The notes under the pieces were generated by a model. That model was not told the origin of the DNA and searched no databases. It saw only the letters and a list, made by a program, of their open reading frames with translations. Below are positions 12,075-23,800 of a stretch of DNA of 64,000 nt, one piece after another. Source of the DNA: Lineolata rhizophorae (lineage: Eukaryota; Ascomycota; Dothideomycetes; Lineolatales; Lineolataceae); assembly GCA_010093515.1 (NCBI GenBank), contig MU001676.1, forward strand, positions 1,179,982 through 1,243,981, written 5' to 3'. Positions within the stretch are counted from its first letter, which is position 1; the number at the start of each line of letters is the position of its first letter. The position numbers and the translations under genes are program-made.

Positions 12075-13260
12075 GTCGACTGAACAGAGTACATACATAT
12101 ACCTACATAACTCCTACAGGGTCCACCCACAGAATTGCCCAATCAGACGTCCCCGCTACGCAATCTGCCCATGCGGGTACTCAGACGAGTATCAGGGGGG
12201 TTCTACTTGGCTTCAGCGGGAATCTAGATATGTAATCCTTCCCGTAGAGATCCAAGATCTGACATATTCCAACCATCCACTACGCGGCTGAAAAGGCATG
12301 CGCATCATCCTTTGAAAGTCAGATCTCAGAGCGTCGATTAAGTAATTGCCCGTGGAACTCGTATTCAAGCAACAAGTGAATTGTTCCGGGACCGAAATGC
12401 ACGGCCGCAGTACCAACGATCCCTAGGACGAAGGTACTAAGCAGCTGTGCGCAACACTTGGCGGAAAAATCAACTTGTTGACCGTCATCGGATAGTCTCC
12501 GCTGAGAAATACCTCCTATGTGGTCGGCGACCTGAAATCTCCTGAGAGTCTTAGAGCCGAAACTTAGCCCGTAGTGTACCGTAGAATTGCGCAGGTGGGG
12601 GAAGCAGAGATGGCGACGCAATTCGGCATGGAAGCAAGCCGCGTGTGGCGCCCTCGAAGTGTGTGGTGGGCATGGAGAGCTTATTCAGCCCCTTGGTTTA
12701 GCAACGGGCAGGCTCGACAGCCCAATGCGGCTATCTGTACAGTAGCGCAGCACGCCTCTGACGAACGCCTCCCGCGCGCGCGGGACGATCAGAGCTCGGC
12801 TTCTCGAATGAAAGGTTTGCAGGACAGTTTCGGCAATCGTTTAGACTGGTCCCCTGAACGCTGAGGCTGCCTCCGGCGGCACCTGGAAGAGGAAACCCTT
12901 CCCATGCACTGGTACGGACCTCGATGGAGGGGTGTGCATTTGATTGGCTTATCTAGCGTCAATAGTTCCAGCACCTTCAGCCGCGGAATCTTTCTTGCTT
13001 GTTGCTTTTGGGGTCGATGTCGGATTTTCAGGAAGAGCTGAAGGGTGAAGGTTCCGGTAGCCCAACTTTGCAGGAGCGAGGTACTTAGTGCTGAGGACCT
13101 ACCTAGCTAGCACATGTGATTAGCAGAGTCATGGTGCGGAGCCAAGCCACAGGGCCAGACCGGAGGCGGCGGTTCCACTCTGCAGCGAAACATGCGACTT
13201 CTCGCGCAGACGTGGACAGTCACGCAACGTGGAGAAGGTGACGCACGTTCAAGCCATGTG

Positions 13261-13284
13261 CATACATACATACATACATACATA
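13261..13284. repeat. (CATA)6 microsatellite
   Basis: Six tandem CATA units are read directly. This is a simple sequence repeat without spacers, not an array of longer units. Confidence 0.9.
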
Positions 13285-14156
13285 CGAGTCCCCGCAGTTC
13301 GCTGGCGGGTACGCCAAATGGTGCTGCAGCATGTGGGGGTGATGCTTCACCCATCCGTCGCGTGGTCGCACAGGCAGTTATCAATGGCTGCAAGAGATGG
13401 AGAGGTCGGATGGGGGAAAAGAAAAGAAACAGTGGCACTTGAAACATTCAGCATGCTAGGAGCCGCGAGCAACGAGTGGCGCGAAGCCACAATGCAAGGC
13501 ACGAGAGGGCGCAGGCGCGACAGGGTTGCACACGCCCTGGAGAAGCCGGAGAAGCTTGACCTCGAAAGGGCTTCTGGGTAAGGGCGCCCTTAGGTCTGGG
13601 GAGGACGAATTGGCGGTGCTCAGGCGCCGGGCGCACGCAGGCACCGCGTGCGGGCGGACGATGGGGATCGGTCCGGGGAGCGACGCTTTCCTGCCCGTCC
13701 CCCACGGCGTCCGCGGCGCCGGGCTGGTGGAAGGACGCCGACCAGGGCTCCATGGCAGCCACGCGGGCGCTGACGGCCCCCAAACCCTTGGGAGCGGGCG
13801 CCAAGGATCCCGCCGCGGCGGGCGCGGGCCATCTGGGTCGAGGCTGCCCGCCCCCTCCGCTTGCCGCGGCCATCGTGCCCGCCGCCCGGGCCAGACTTCG
13901 CCGCTGCACACGCGCGCTGCACTAGGGACGAGAGCCCATGCGGGACCGCCTGCGAAAAATAAGACTGCCCGTTCTTGGCGGGACCCGACCAGGCTGAGAG
14001 GCGCCGCGTATAGTACATAATAACAACACTGGGAAGAATGTGCCCGCGCGACCTGCCGTCGCCGTCATCGTCGTCGACCATCGCTGCACGCCCGCCCCCG
14101 AGAGGCTTAGGTTCTGCCGTCACCCATCGCCATCGGCCATCGTGGCCAGCTCCGCC

Positions 14157-15167
14157 ATGGACCCCGGCGCCGCCGTCATCGGCGCCAGCTCCAGCGCTGC
14201 CCCAGTTGCAGACCAGTCGACCATCGCCGCCGCCGCCGCTGCCGGGGACTCGCCGCCGCCCCCGCAACGGCGCTCCAGCGGCACCAACAGCACCAACCTG
14301 GCCCGCATCCGCGACAACCAGCGCCGCTCGCGCGCCCGCCGGAAGGAGTACCTGCAGGAGCTTGAGGGCAAGTTCCGCAACTGCCAGCAGCTGGGCGTCG
14401 AGGCGTCGGCCGAAATCCAGGCCGCCGCGCGGAAGGTGCTCGAGGAGAACAAACGGCTGCGCTCCCTGCTCCGCCAGAAGGGCCTCACGGACGCCGAAAT
14501 CGACGGCTGGACGGAGCTCCAGCCCGACGCCGAGCCCGCGATGCGGTCGGTGACTGCTAACTCGCTTGAGTCAATGCTGGAGATCCGGTGGCCGTGCGAC
14601 GGCGATAGCTCTTCACTTCGGCCCTTGACCAGCGCCGCGACTACAGCCGGCAGTGCGGCAGTCGCATGCTGCGCGAGCGCATCACGAACTTCAGTGCCGA
14701 AGCTGCAATCGCACCCCTCACGCGACAGTTCCTGCTCGTCCGTCGCCACGCCGCCTTGCCAACAGCAACAACAACAGACCCATCAGGCTCACTCCATGCC
14801 CACGTCATCGACTCTCGGCCCCCAGCTGCCAGTGAGCCCGGGCATAGCGACGCCGCTCTCAGCCTTGTCGGCAACGTCAATGGGCCAACTCCCTACCCAG
14901 GCCTACTCCGTGCACGATGCGTCCCGGCCCCCTCATATTCAGCAGACCATGCCGGTCAACATGTCGTGGCCGCCACCAACTTACATCGACCATCCCTCCC
15001 CTGTTGATCTCCGCAAAAGCAGCGACCCGGAGCACGCCTTCTACACAACCGTCATGTCGCACTCGATGCGAGCCCCTATACAGCCCGCGGTGGATGCGCA
15101 CATTCAGTATCATGGGCTCTCTGACGGAAGTATGGACAACAGCATGGGCTTCGACATGAGTAGATAA
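14157..15167 (+). CDS. Fungal bZIP transcription factor
   Basis: A single exon of 336 aa starts at the ATG at 14157, which is in good context; the frame extends further upstream only through a non-ATG start. After an Ala/Ser-rich segment comes the basic region RIRDNQRRSRARRKEYLQEL (about residues 50-70). It carries the N-x-x-(R/A)-S-R signature and is followed by a short helical segment with ENKRLRSLLRQKGL. This is the arrangement of a common Pezizomycotina bZIP family that regulates stress or secondary metabolism, but this member cannot be assigned to a pathway. The rest is low-complexity, with a run of glutamines (CQQQQQQTH) and a Pro/Ser/His-rich region typical of activation domains. No biosynthetic genes lie nearby. 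The middle of the protein (about residues 140-200) is poorly conserved-looking, and a missed intron there is possible. Confidence 0.85.
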   Translation: MDPGAAVIGASSSAAPVADQSTIAAAAAAGDSPPPPQRRSSGTNSTNLARIRDNQRRSRARRKEYLQELEGKFRNCQQLGVEASAEIQAAARKVLEENKRLRSLLRQKGLTDAEIDGWTELQPDAEPAMRSVTANSLESMLEIRWPCDGDSSSLRPLTSAATTAGSAAVACCASASRTSVPKLQSHPSRDSSCSSVATPPCQQQQQQTHQAHSMPTSSTLGPQLPVSPGIATPLSALSATSMGQLPTQAYSVHDASRPPHIQQTMPVNMSWPPPTYIDHPSPVDLRKSSDPEHAFYTTVMSHSMRAPIQPAVDAHIQYHGLSDGSMDNSMGFDMSR

Positions 15168-15999
15168 GCCTAGCTGCATCCACTAGCCACAGAGCGTTAC
15201 GAGAATGTTCAGATGCATGCCCAGCTCCGTTTGATGAGTCGAGCAAGCCGGGCAGGCGCCCGCCTTCCGAACTATCAGGTCCTTCCTGCGGCGAGGCGCC
15301 CCCAGTCTCCACTGTGCAGGCCGATTGCATGCCCGTTTCGTCCGCGTGCTATAGAAGCAAAGCGGTTAGAGGATATCCTGGGATTATCCCACGGTCACAG
15401 ATGTGATCATTAGCATGTACTAGCATGCTTTGGCGGATTGGGATGGCGTTGGTGTTTGCGGAGATTGCTATTGGGTCATAGGAGTGCCTTACATGGGGTT
15501 TGGGTTTTGGTGTGGAAAAGTTGATACCGGGGATATCTACGGTTTTGTTTCGGACGTCTGTTTTTATACGCTTTTGATATTGCGGCCTTAGGTGCGCTGT
15601 TGTATTATTATTAGATCTCTTTTTTCTGACTTTCGTTTTCTAGAGTTCGATTTCGGTTTAGTATTCTGTTGAGCGTCTGCCAATTGGAGTGAAGGTTTCC
15701 CTTCATCCCATGGACTGATGCAGTATCCTGTGGCGTGTTGTATGTTTCTTATTTTGGACATTGCCTACTGACACATAAACACTGATTTCAAAAGATCATG
15801 ACGCCTTTGGACGGAATCATCTTCTACGTATCGTTACTGAACAGCGCCGCGATAGATTTCCTACAAGCTATAGCGTGCTATCCTGATGAAGGCCGTTGGT
15901 GATTGCATAGAGATATGCAGTCGAACTCATGCATAGAAGTGGACTGTCCCGGGGACTTGGACCGTCCCCAGCAATCGAAAGGAACTCCCACGCGCCTGG
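15168..15999. other. Intergenic, convergent 3' ends
   Basis: This 832-nt spacer lies between the bZIP stop and the stop of the thioredoxin-like gene on the other strand. It is T-rich after 15400 and shows no gene; it probably contains both 3' untranslated regions. Confidence 0.5.
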
Positions 16000-16694
16000 C
16001 TACCGTCCAAACCATCCAAACAAGCTCCCGCCCGCTCCACCTTCGCCGCCCCGGCGCGCTTCTGACTCTATCCAACCCGTCAAAAATCGGCGGTCTTTCA
16101 TGTCAACCACTCGGCTCACGCGGGTCCTCATCTGGGGCTCCTGCCGACTGAATGCCAGAAGGGTGGGCATCGAGGTGATCTAGAGTTCCACGCTCAGAAT
16201 GCCAATGTAGGGAGTTAGGTAATGATAGGGAGAAGCGTATCCACGAGAAAACTGGACACCCACCATGTACTTCAGTCCCAGATCCCCGATCGTGGGAGAG
16301 TCAAGCTGGACCTCGGCGTAGCCAACTCCTCCTTCGGCCTCGCCAACGTGGTCCGACTCAATCATCCCCTTTACTACCGGGGCGACTTCCTCGCACGATG
16401 GACACCACGAGGCGGTCCATAGGGTTATCAGCGGCCGCCGGCCGCTCAGGAGAAGCAGCGTTGAAAATTCGTCCGGGTTCCGGACGCTGATGGCCGAGTC
16501 AGCGTTCCGTCAACAGGAGCTTTGGACGACAAGCGTTTCATAATGGGAGACGCGTACGGGTCAAAAATCCGGTTTGGGGCAGCGTTACGACGCCCTGAGG
16601 TGAACGAGCGGGTGTTGCCGAAGCTGCTGGCCAGAACGGTCGGCCGCGGGCGCACGCAGGCAGCCGCCCGTGACGCGTACCGGGCTGGCAGCAT
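16000..16694 (-). CDS. Mitochondrial thioredoxin-like protein
   Basis: Exons 16694-16558, 16486-16264 and 16179-16000 encode 179 aa. The N terminus (MLPARYASRAAACVRPRP) is rich in Arg and Ala without acidic residues, as in mitochondrial presequences. Then come RIFDPVRNPDEFSTLLLLSG and LITLWTASWCPSCEEVAPVV, which is a thioredoxin active-site segment with CPSC instead of the classical CGPC. GGVGYAEVQLDSPTIGDLGL and ITSMPTLLAFSRQE (the cis-proline loop) complete the fold. The C terminus is Gly-rich. Both splice junctions restore these conserved strings exactly. The role is inferred to be disulfide reduction or folding in mitochondria; the partner is unknown. The gene is divergent from the four-span membrane protein at 17409, and the CPSC site suggests properties different from housekeeping thioredoxin. 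Confidence 0.88.
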
Positions 16695-17408
16695 GACAGC
16701 AAGGCAGAGTCCAAAGTACCCACGTACGAAAGCGGAGAGCGCCTCCGCGAAGACAACGGTGTCGTCGGCGCGATGTCAAGCTCTTCGAGTTCAAGTTGCG
16801 CGGCCGGCGCATGCGTTTCCAGTGTTCAGATTTGGATCGGACGAATGACGTGGACCGGGGCTTTGCCGTAGCAGGGAACCCCCGGCCTCAATTTACGTAC
16901 AACCCCTTCCTCTGGTCGCAAGGTATGCGCCTCTCCGTCCTCGTTGCCTCTCACGACATAGCCCCTGGCAACAAGGCTACGCCGCCGCAATTGACGTCGC
17001 TCATGTACGGCTGTTTATCTCCGACGGCCGCTCGCAGATACCTGTGTCACTCTTAAATGCGTACACTGCTTTCCGAGACTCGTCCCAACTGGTTGCTACG
17101 ACGGTCACGAGGAGGAAGCCAGTACCCATCAATCTACGGGCTCTTTCTCATGATGCAGCAGTCGCACTTCGTACTCCAGCAACAGCTCTGGCGGTTCGGC
17201 TTAGGCGCAGAGTCCTTAAAGTACCACAGCGACGGGAGTCGGAGTTTCTCACACCTATAGCGTGCTGCCGAATTCCTCTATCCGTATCTAGCATGGAATT
17301 TGTCCTCTACTTTTCTTTCCGCATCCTGTCTTACCCTCCTAAGTGCCATATATACCCTCGTAGACCTAACCTACAGGTCATTCCCTGTCCTACGCCGTCA
17401 TTTTCGCA
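16695..17408. promoter_or_regulatory. Divergent intergenic region
   Basis: This 714-nt spacer lies between the thioredoxin-like gene (minus) and the four-span membrane protein (plus). No gene was recognised and no specific site could be assigned. Confidence 0.35.
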
Positions 17409-18205
17409 ATGGGCCACCGTATCTTACGTGCTGTTCTCCTTATCTCGGGGGCTTTTCTTCTCGCCCTTGGAGCTGGAGTGGCCGGGACGAGTTCAGATGC
17501 ATTCGACGCTATGAGTGACCTTCGAGAGTGGCTAGCCGCTGCCAATCGTACCAGCGGCCTTTTCGAGGCCGTGCCAGACGATTATCGAGAAGGCTCGTCG
17601 ACGTCCGTCCTTGTAGCGGGAGCACTATCGGCACTCGGCGGTCTCTTAGCCTGCATTCATGCTCTGGTAGTGTCTCGCTCCTCGCCACACCCCAACATTT
17701 CGCCATACGTCCACAATGCCCCACCGTGTTCGCGCTAACCTGTGCTATCCCGCGAAACAGATTCTCCGAAATCGGCCCGCAGGGTATGCCTCCGTGGGAG
17801 GCAACGGTGCCAGCAGTCTCGCATCGCTCGTTGCTCTTGTTTACGCCATGGCGGACGCAACGACAAACTCGAGCCTCGACCTAGGTCCCGAAACGCCGGA
17901 CGCCGACAAGGGGTCAGTCAACATGGAGTCCTGGACCTGTCAGCTTAAGACCATCCTGCCAGGTGTATCAGCGCCGTTTGGAAAAGCTTGCTCGGAAGTG
18001 GTATGGGCTGCCGCTGACAACTGATCCCTCGCCTCTACGTTCTAATCATCAGCAGATGGCCAGCAGGTATATGACGGTACCATTGGTCCTTGTCAGCGTA
18101 TTTGTTTTGGCCACCTCCATAGTGCACTTCATGCGACAACAAGTAGAGTCCGACGCGGAAGTCTACAACAAGCAGCACCCACTAAAGGAGGAACCTCAAG
18201 TTTAA
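17409..18205 (+). CDS. Four-span membrane protein, function unknown
   Basis: Exons 17409-17666, 17761-18000 and 18056-18205 give 215 aa; both introns are phase 0. Hydrophobic segments lie near residues 5-26 (ILRAVLLISGAFLLALGAGV), 66-86 (VLVAGALSALGGLLACIHAL), 98-115 (SSLASLVALVYAMAD) and 170-190 (TVPLVLVSVFVLATSIVHF). The loop between spans 1 and 2 contains an N-x-S/T site (NRTS), as does the segment after span 3 (NSS). The C terminus is short and charged. The topology resembles small tetraspan fungal membrane proteins, but I recognise no family signature. Three consistent splice-compatible exons with hydrophobic periodicity support a real gene. The last acceptor could equally be 3 nt upstream, adding one Gln. 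Confidence 0.7.
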
Positions 18206-18853
18206 GATGGCTTGCATGTGTAGAAGTGATGAATTTGGCTCATGGCCATTGGTTAATCTGTACTCCGTAGAGGTTCATGAAGTACATTGGCAAGCTTTCA
18301 CGGTTACGTTGAATCGCATTGGACTAGTGCTATTGGCCTTTTTCCTCACTTGGATCTAGTATTCTTGAAGCGTAGCACGAATTTTCCTGTCATAGAATTA
18401 TCAAAAAACATCTTTAAACACTCGACAAGCGCTTGTGCGCCTCAAATGGCATTTGTGCGGAGCTTTCACCAGACTAACTCCCTATAACGTGTGACGTTCC
18501 TGAGAAGGTAGCATGTGTGCATATTAACCTCAGATATAGCACAAAATATATATGAGAAATAAATCACTGTACAAGGCGAAGAGGATAAAGTGTGAGAAAA
18601 ATAGGGCAAGAAAGCATGTGAACCACTGAAGACAGTAGCGGGGGCCCGCCAAGAACTAAAGGCGCTACCATGTGACAGGGACCTGGCGCACATCGAGGAT
18701 ATCTTCCGCACTCCATCCTCTCAGTCACCGCCACTGTAGCAGCAGCGGCAGCAAACGACATCTGCCGAGAAGTCTCGGCCCCACCCCAATGTGCGCACCT
18801 CCTCCTCGTCCGTCGCAAATGCAAAGTGACACAATCAACGTCTACCCGACGCC
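18206..18853. other. Intergenic region upstream of the Clr2-like gene
   Basis: This 648-nt spacer holds the 3' end of the membrane-protein gene and the promoter of the Clr2-like gene. It contains one TACTCCGTA motif at 18261-18269. No gene was seen. Confidence 0.5.
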
Positions 18854-20866
18854 ATGACGCGCTTTTACCCTCTCTACGTCCGCCGCTCGGACGGGCAGTT
18901 GAAGGTAGCTCTCAAGAGTAAAACCGAAGACAACTGCCCACTCCCAGAGCAACTCGATCGCACGCCAGACAGGAACGGCGTCAGCGACTACTATCGCGAG
19001 ATAGGCGTAGATGAAGTGAAGCATCTCGACTGGCGGCGCAAGCTGGCAGGAATGCTCGCACGCGAGCTGGCGAAGCCCGAAATGCAAGGTAAGTCTCGCA
19101 TCATCGCAAAGCCGACCGCTCTAGTGCTAACCATGCTGATCTATGCAGACAGGAGTTACATACTGGAGTCTCTTCCGGAGAACTATCGCTTGTACGAGCA
19201 TGTCAAGTCTAAGGCCACGGAGATCGACGGTGTGCCACAGAAGCCGAACAAGACACACGCGGGAGGAGGACACGACAGACAAGACGCATACCTCTACGGC
19301 CATCCCCTTGGCCGAAGGAAGAGGTACCGCAGTCCCGCCGACTTCTTTCCCCATCTCCTATGGCTCGTCTCGGACGAGACCGGGGACCCGGACAACTGTG
19401 CTTGCAAGCTCTGTTCGCCAGAAGAGCTGCAAGGCGACGAGAAAGCCGTCGCCTCCACACGGGACTCGAAGCAGGCAGGGGGATCCAAGAAGGAGGAGCC
19501 GCAGCAAAAGTCTTTAGGCAAGACGTCGGTAGTGGAGATGGTAGTCAACAAAAAGGGGTCCTCTCAAGGCAACCAGCAGGTCCAGCCAAAGCCATCACCG
19601 ACGCCGAAAATGGCGAACATAGCTGCTAAACCTCCCTCTTCGCCGCAAGTTCAAGTCCAAGTGCCGACGCCGCTCCCACAACCACGCTCCGCCGACCAAC
19701 AGGTCGATGCGCGATACGGTTCGTTTATCTACAGACCCGGCGAGGTGGTCTGGTTTAACCGTGGGGGCCCATGGGGATTGGGCATTCTAGTCAGGCGATA
19801 CTATGCCGACAACGCGACGAAGACAGGCAGAAATTACGTCGTGCAGCCCCTCTCCAACCCATCCTTCCATCCGGCACCTGTCGTTCTCGACAACGAACGC
19901 CTGCTCAGGCCATGGTTGGCATGGACTCCTCCTGATTACACACACGCGTACCTCCGCGGTAGGCCACACGACACGTACGATACGGTGGACTGGGATGCCG
20001 TTGCTTCCTTCGGTGAGGGCGACATGGAAGTCGATGGGAGCCTTCTCGCCGCGAAAGCTATTGACTGCACGTACACGCCATTCGATCTACTCAACTCGAC
20101 TACAGTGGACAATGGAGTGGAAGAGAGACGTTGGAATGGGATGTTTCTCGGCGGCGAAAAGATCTGGGTCGGCGATCCTGTCCGCCTTCGCATAGGCATG
20201 GGCAACGAAATCATGGTGGTCATCGAAATCGTGGAGCGCACGGCTCGCGACTACGGAAGCCGTAGCGCGCGACATACCATCTCCTTGGTTGGCGATATCT
20301 ATGCCGTGACCACCGTCAATTCGCTTCCGCCGGCTAACAACGCCCTCCCGGCGCGCCTACGCGAGGACCTGCACCGCGTGAACCAAACAACCATGCACGC
20401 GAAGCGAACGGCACAGATGTTCAAACTCATGAAGCGACTCCAGCGCATCAACCTAACAGACGTCAAGGGCCGTTGGTACGAAGTAACCGTACTACTGCCC
20501 ATTCTGCTGGACGACTACGAATCACGTAAGCACGAGCTTACCGACTCCGGCACATGGATGAACGGTCGCGGAGACTGCAACCAGCTGTCAAACACCAAAG
20601 CCCCGGTCCGCCACGATAGTCGCCTCGATGCGTTCCGGAGGGCTGTTCCGTCTGGAATGCAGCTTGTGGATGGCACCGACCCCCCCGAGAACCCGCAGGT
20701 GCAAATGGGCATGCCGGCGCAATTTGGTCACGCACCGCATCAGGACCAGGTGATGCAGGATATTCGGCACACGGGCATTGAGGACCTTGTCAACTTGGAT
20801 GGCATGGATCATGATGTTATTCCCGACTTTGCACAAAACTTCGGTGCCCACGGCCCGTGGGGTTAA
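18854..20866 (+). CDS. Cryptic loci regulator 2 (Clr2)-like silencing factor
   Basis: Exons 18854-19088 and 19149-20866 give 650 aa. The 60-nt intron has GTAAGT, a GCTAAC branch site and TGCAG, but is a multiple of three without a stop, so it can also be read through (670 aa). The N-terminal part holds LDWRRKLAGMLAREL, SLPENYRLYEHVKSK and DAYLYGHPLGRRKRYRSPAD, plus a CACKLCSPEE cysteine motif, as in the Clr2 N-terminal domain. After a Lys/Gln/Pro-rich linker comes the Clr2 domain (about residues 290-550): EVVWFNRGGPWGLGILVRRY, LRPWLAWTPP, WNGMFLGGEKIWVGDPVRLR and DVKGRWYEVTVLLPIL. In fission yeast Clr2 is part of SHREC, the Snf2/HDAC repressor complex of heterochromatin. A role in transcriptional silencing is inferred by family. 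The gene borders an AT-rich, gene-free island. Confidence 0.85.
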   Translation: MTRFYPLYVRRSDGQLKVALKSKTEDNCPLPEQLDRTPDRNGVSDYYREIGVDEVKHLDWRRKLAGMLARELAKPEMQGKSRIIAKPTALVLTMLIYADRSYILESLPENYRLYEHVKSKATEIDGVPQKPNKTHAGGGHDRQDAYLYGHPLGRRKRYRSPADFFPHLLWLVSDETGDPDNCACKLCSPEELQGDEKAVASTRDSKQAGGSKKEEPQQKSLGKTSVVEMVVNKKGSSQGNQQVQPKPSPTPKMANIAAKPPSSPQVQVQVPTPLPQPRSADQQVDARYGSFIYRPGEVVWFNRGGPWGLGILVRRYYADNATKTGRNYVVQPLSNPSFHPAPVVLDNERLLRPWLAWTPPDYTHAYLRGRPHDTYDTVDWDAVASFGEGDMEVDGSLLAAKAIDCTYTPFDLLNSTTVDNGVEERRWNGMFLGGEKIWVGDPVRLRIGMGNEIMVVIEIVERTARDYGSRSARHTISLVGDIYAVTTVNSLPPANNALPARLREDLHRVNQTTMHAKRTAQMFKLMKRLQRINLTDVKGRWYEVTVLLPILLDDYESRKHELTDSGTWMNGRGDCNQLSNTKAPVRHDSRLDAFRRAVPSGMQLVDGTDPPENPQVQMGMPAQFGHAPHQDQVMQDIRHTGIEDLVNLDGMDHDVIPDFAQNFGAHGPWG

Positions 20867-23800
20867 CGGTGCGTCGTGATTCCAATCGGGATAAGAGAGT
20901 GCACCCATCTCGGGCATAGCGGCTGCGTCTTTTCACAAAATGGAGTATTTTAAATGACGGCCGGGTTTTCATTGACCGAATAATCGGCGGCGTTTACTAG
21001 GCGGAAATATCACAAGGCTGTCAAGTGTTCTCATGTGGCTGGCGGTGTCGGGGTAATCGATTACCACTAATTTAGAGGAATGCAGAAGCAATGTCAGTGC
21101 TCGCGGTCCAATGTAAATTGTGAAACTTCGACTGTGGGATAGGCTACTAATCGCCAACTCAATGGGCTAGCAATTGCCGTTGAAAAGCGATGGGCACTAG
21201 AAGTTTGTCTACACCTTGGTCCAAGTCGGATGGGGGCTCTAGGCTAGCTAGGAACACTCACGAATAAGCTCAACTTCTGTACGACACTATTTTATCAAAT
21301 TTACACATGTGAAACAGTATGACCAAAGTTCCGTAGCACAGCCTAGCAACCGACCCTATATCTGCCAATTTTTCTAGGATATTCCTTCGAGTCAACCGCG
21401 AGACGCTCAAGCGAAAATTTGATTTCTACCTCTAAATTGAAAACAGATGACGAACACCTTTTACCGGGCAACTTCATGGGATCAGACGCGGTCTGGGATT
21501 TTACGGTCTATAAGTTCGACAAAACCTACGTAGTACACTTTTTTAAGGACGCGTGGTCGAGTCTTGCAAATACTGTCTACAGGGAAATAAGGCAACATGA
21601 ACCATTTGTTAGAACTCAGCAACGCATTCACGGGCTAGGTATGTTGATTAGGGTCTCTAGCGGGTGTATGATCAAATGCGAGGTGCAATGTACCAGGAGT
21701 GGTCATCAATAAGGAAGAAGTACCAAAATCGCATTGAAGAATTTAGGTTGGAGAAGCTATGCCCAGTGTTCATTTCTTTTCCTTTACCTTGAAAAAGTAT
21801 TTAGAAAAATAGGTTAGTTCTTTGTTGTCAATTAAAGGAACGGCTCTTCGTTAGATTTCTAAGACCTTGTTTAAAATGCAAATATGTACGACTGCACTAT
21901 CTGGGAGGCCATCCGCACGTACTCAACAGTTGATCTATTTGTCCCTGCAATACTAATAATCGAGGTTCGAATTCCGTTAAACCTCGCATATATGAACGCT
22001 TGCCAATTACAGGGCATACCAGACTTTCGTCCATGAAATCGGTTAGCGCTACAGGCCAAGTTGCGTTATATCAATGAATACATTAAGACAGGACCTATAG
22101 ACCAGATACGTATAACATTACCTAACACCAACATAAAAATCTTCCAAGGAATATTTGGTATCCGTTCTGTCAGTTTATTTGAAGAAATTTCTTTAGAGAA
22201 TGACCTGAGAAATCTGCGTTCGACCAATATTGATTGGTCTTAGATCCACGCTATCAATGTGTTAGAGGGGGCTACTAAGAATAGGGAGAGGCATCGCCGA
22301 GTACAACTGCCTTTTGTCTTACTCGAGAAAGGATCAGGATTAAGAAGAGTGTAATCGTCTTGCTTACGTATGGCACGTTAGAGACCTCTTTGAAGTTGCT
22401 CTCTGACTTTGCCTTCACTAACAAAGCTTTCGGCGTCTTTGCCCCATAATGACAGCGCGCCACATCAAAGGTTTATTCAACTTCTTCCGCTTTGCTTATA
22501 TGCTAGGCGGATCGGCAAGTCCTTATGAATTTTTTGGTTGTTTTTTGCGTATTGAGTTATTTTCATTAAGATTATTTTGGACACTTTGCTCCATTGTGGG
22601 GCGATTTCGGATCCTCCGAATGAAACTTTTCCGTCACACTCACATATAAAATCCAGAGAAATGAATCCGCATGCGGTGCACAAACTTCAGACATAAAGTT
22701 CCAAAATGTTTGTCAAGACTGGGGGGAGACTGGGAGGTATGGTTTAAAGTGCATGGAAAATCTGGGCGAAGTTAGAATGCTGGTAAGATAACTACCCCAA
22801 AGCAAATCAGCTAAAGGCTATGAGCCTAGAAACTCATCCGCAATGTCCACCCTTCGACTGGCCGCCCAGCAAATACGATTAGTCGTCTCTTGCATCATAC
22901 AAGTGAAGCGAAAGAGCGATTATGGGCCGACGTTCCCTTGAAATCAACTACCAGATGCTGCTGTCTCATTCAAATTTCAAGACATACTATGTATACACAG
23001 AATGGAAATACGGTAAACCAACCATGCGGCTTCCACTCCCTTGTATTGGCTGAGAGCACTCGATATATGGTAGCCTAACGCAAAGAAACAAAGGTATTGA
23101 GGGGAGGGAATCCGTCGCTGATCTTTGATTATTAAATTGCAAGATGGTGTCCGCTTATTAGCGGCGCAGCAAGCCTAATTGATTTTACCTATTGGATTTG
23201 GTGATCTAAGATGTAGTCCAAGAACCTCACTCAGCACTATATAGCATCTGTGTTGGCACCCGGATAAAACAATAAGAGGGAGAGAGTGTACAATGTAATG
23301 CTGGGTAGTTGGGTAGATCTATGTTAATGCGCGAGACACTTAAAAGTTCTAGTGAGATTCTTCCTAGAGAGCTCTATAGGGGAAAACCTTTTTCTAGTAA
23401 TTTCTCTTCCTTCAAAGTCGTACGTGGCTGAAGCTTGGTCAGTGACGGTGATCCGTGGCTTAACCCCTTGATCCGTGGTTTATGGATGTTGATTAGGCTG
23501 CTGTTTGCGATCGGATTTTCTCGATCTGATTAGACTCTTAACATTCTATCCATGGATCGCGTATTCTAAAAATTCCAATCCGTTTCAATATGCGGATGTA
23601 AACGGTTTCCACACTGCTCATTAGGAGAGAACTAGGGGTTTCAGCAGTGTGGAATCAACCGAGGACATATTCCGTGGGCACGAGTTTGCTGCCGCGGGCC
23701 ATTCTGGACAAGAAGTTGAACCGCGAGATGTACAAAAGACTAGCGCAAGCAGCTTAACAGTATGCGGTCAATCTTTTGCTGAGCGTCAAGACTAATGAAT

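Larger units (their letters stand above)
10067..14156. other. Gene-free interval between RAS and bZIP gene
   Basis: No open frame has a recognisable domain or plausible splicing pattern. The interval contains a T/C-rich tract at about 12031-12074 and a CATA tetranucleotide repeat at 13261-13284. The last part, from about 13.5 kb, is GC-rich and probably includes the bZIP promoter and leader. Confidence 0.5.

Noticed and set aside
11710-12291. 193-codon open frame between RAS and bZIP
   Set aside because: It has no ATG-linked protein-like composition, contains a Phe/Leu run from a T/C tract, and is overlapped by other frames of equal quality.
13261-13284. CRISPR-like tandem repeat
   Set aside because: It is a simple CATA microsatellite with no spacers, in a eukaryotic genome.
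14157-20866. Secondary-metabolite cluster around the bZIP gene
   Set aside because: Neighbours are a thioredoxin-like protein, a small membrane protein and a Clr2-like silencing factor; there are no synthase, oxidase or transporter genes.
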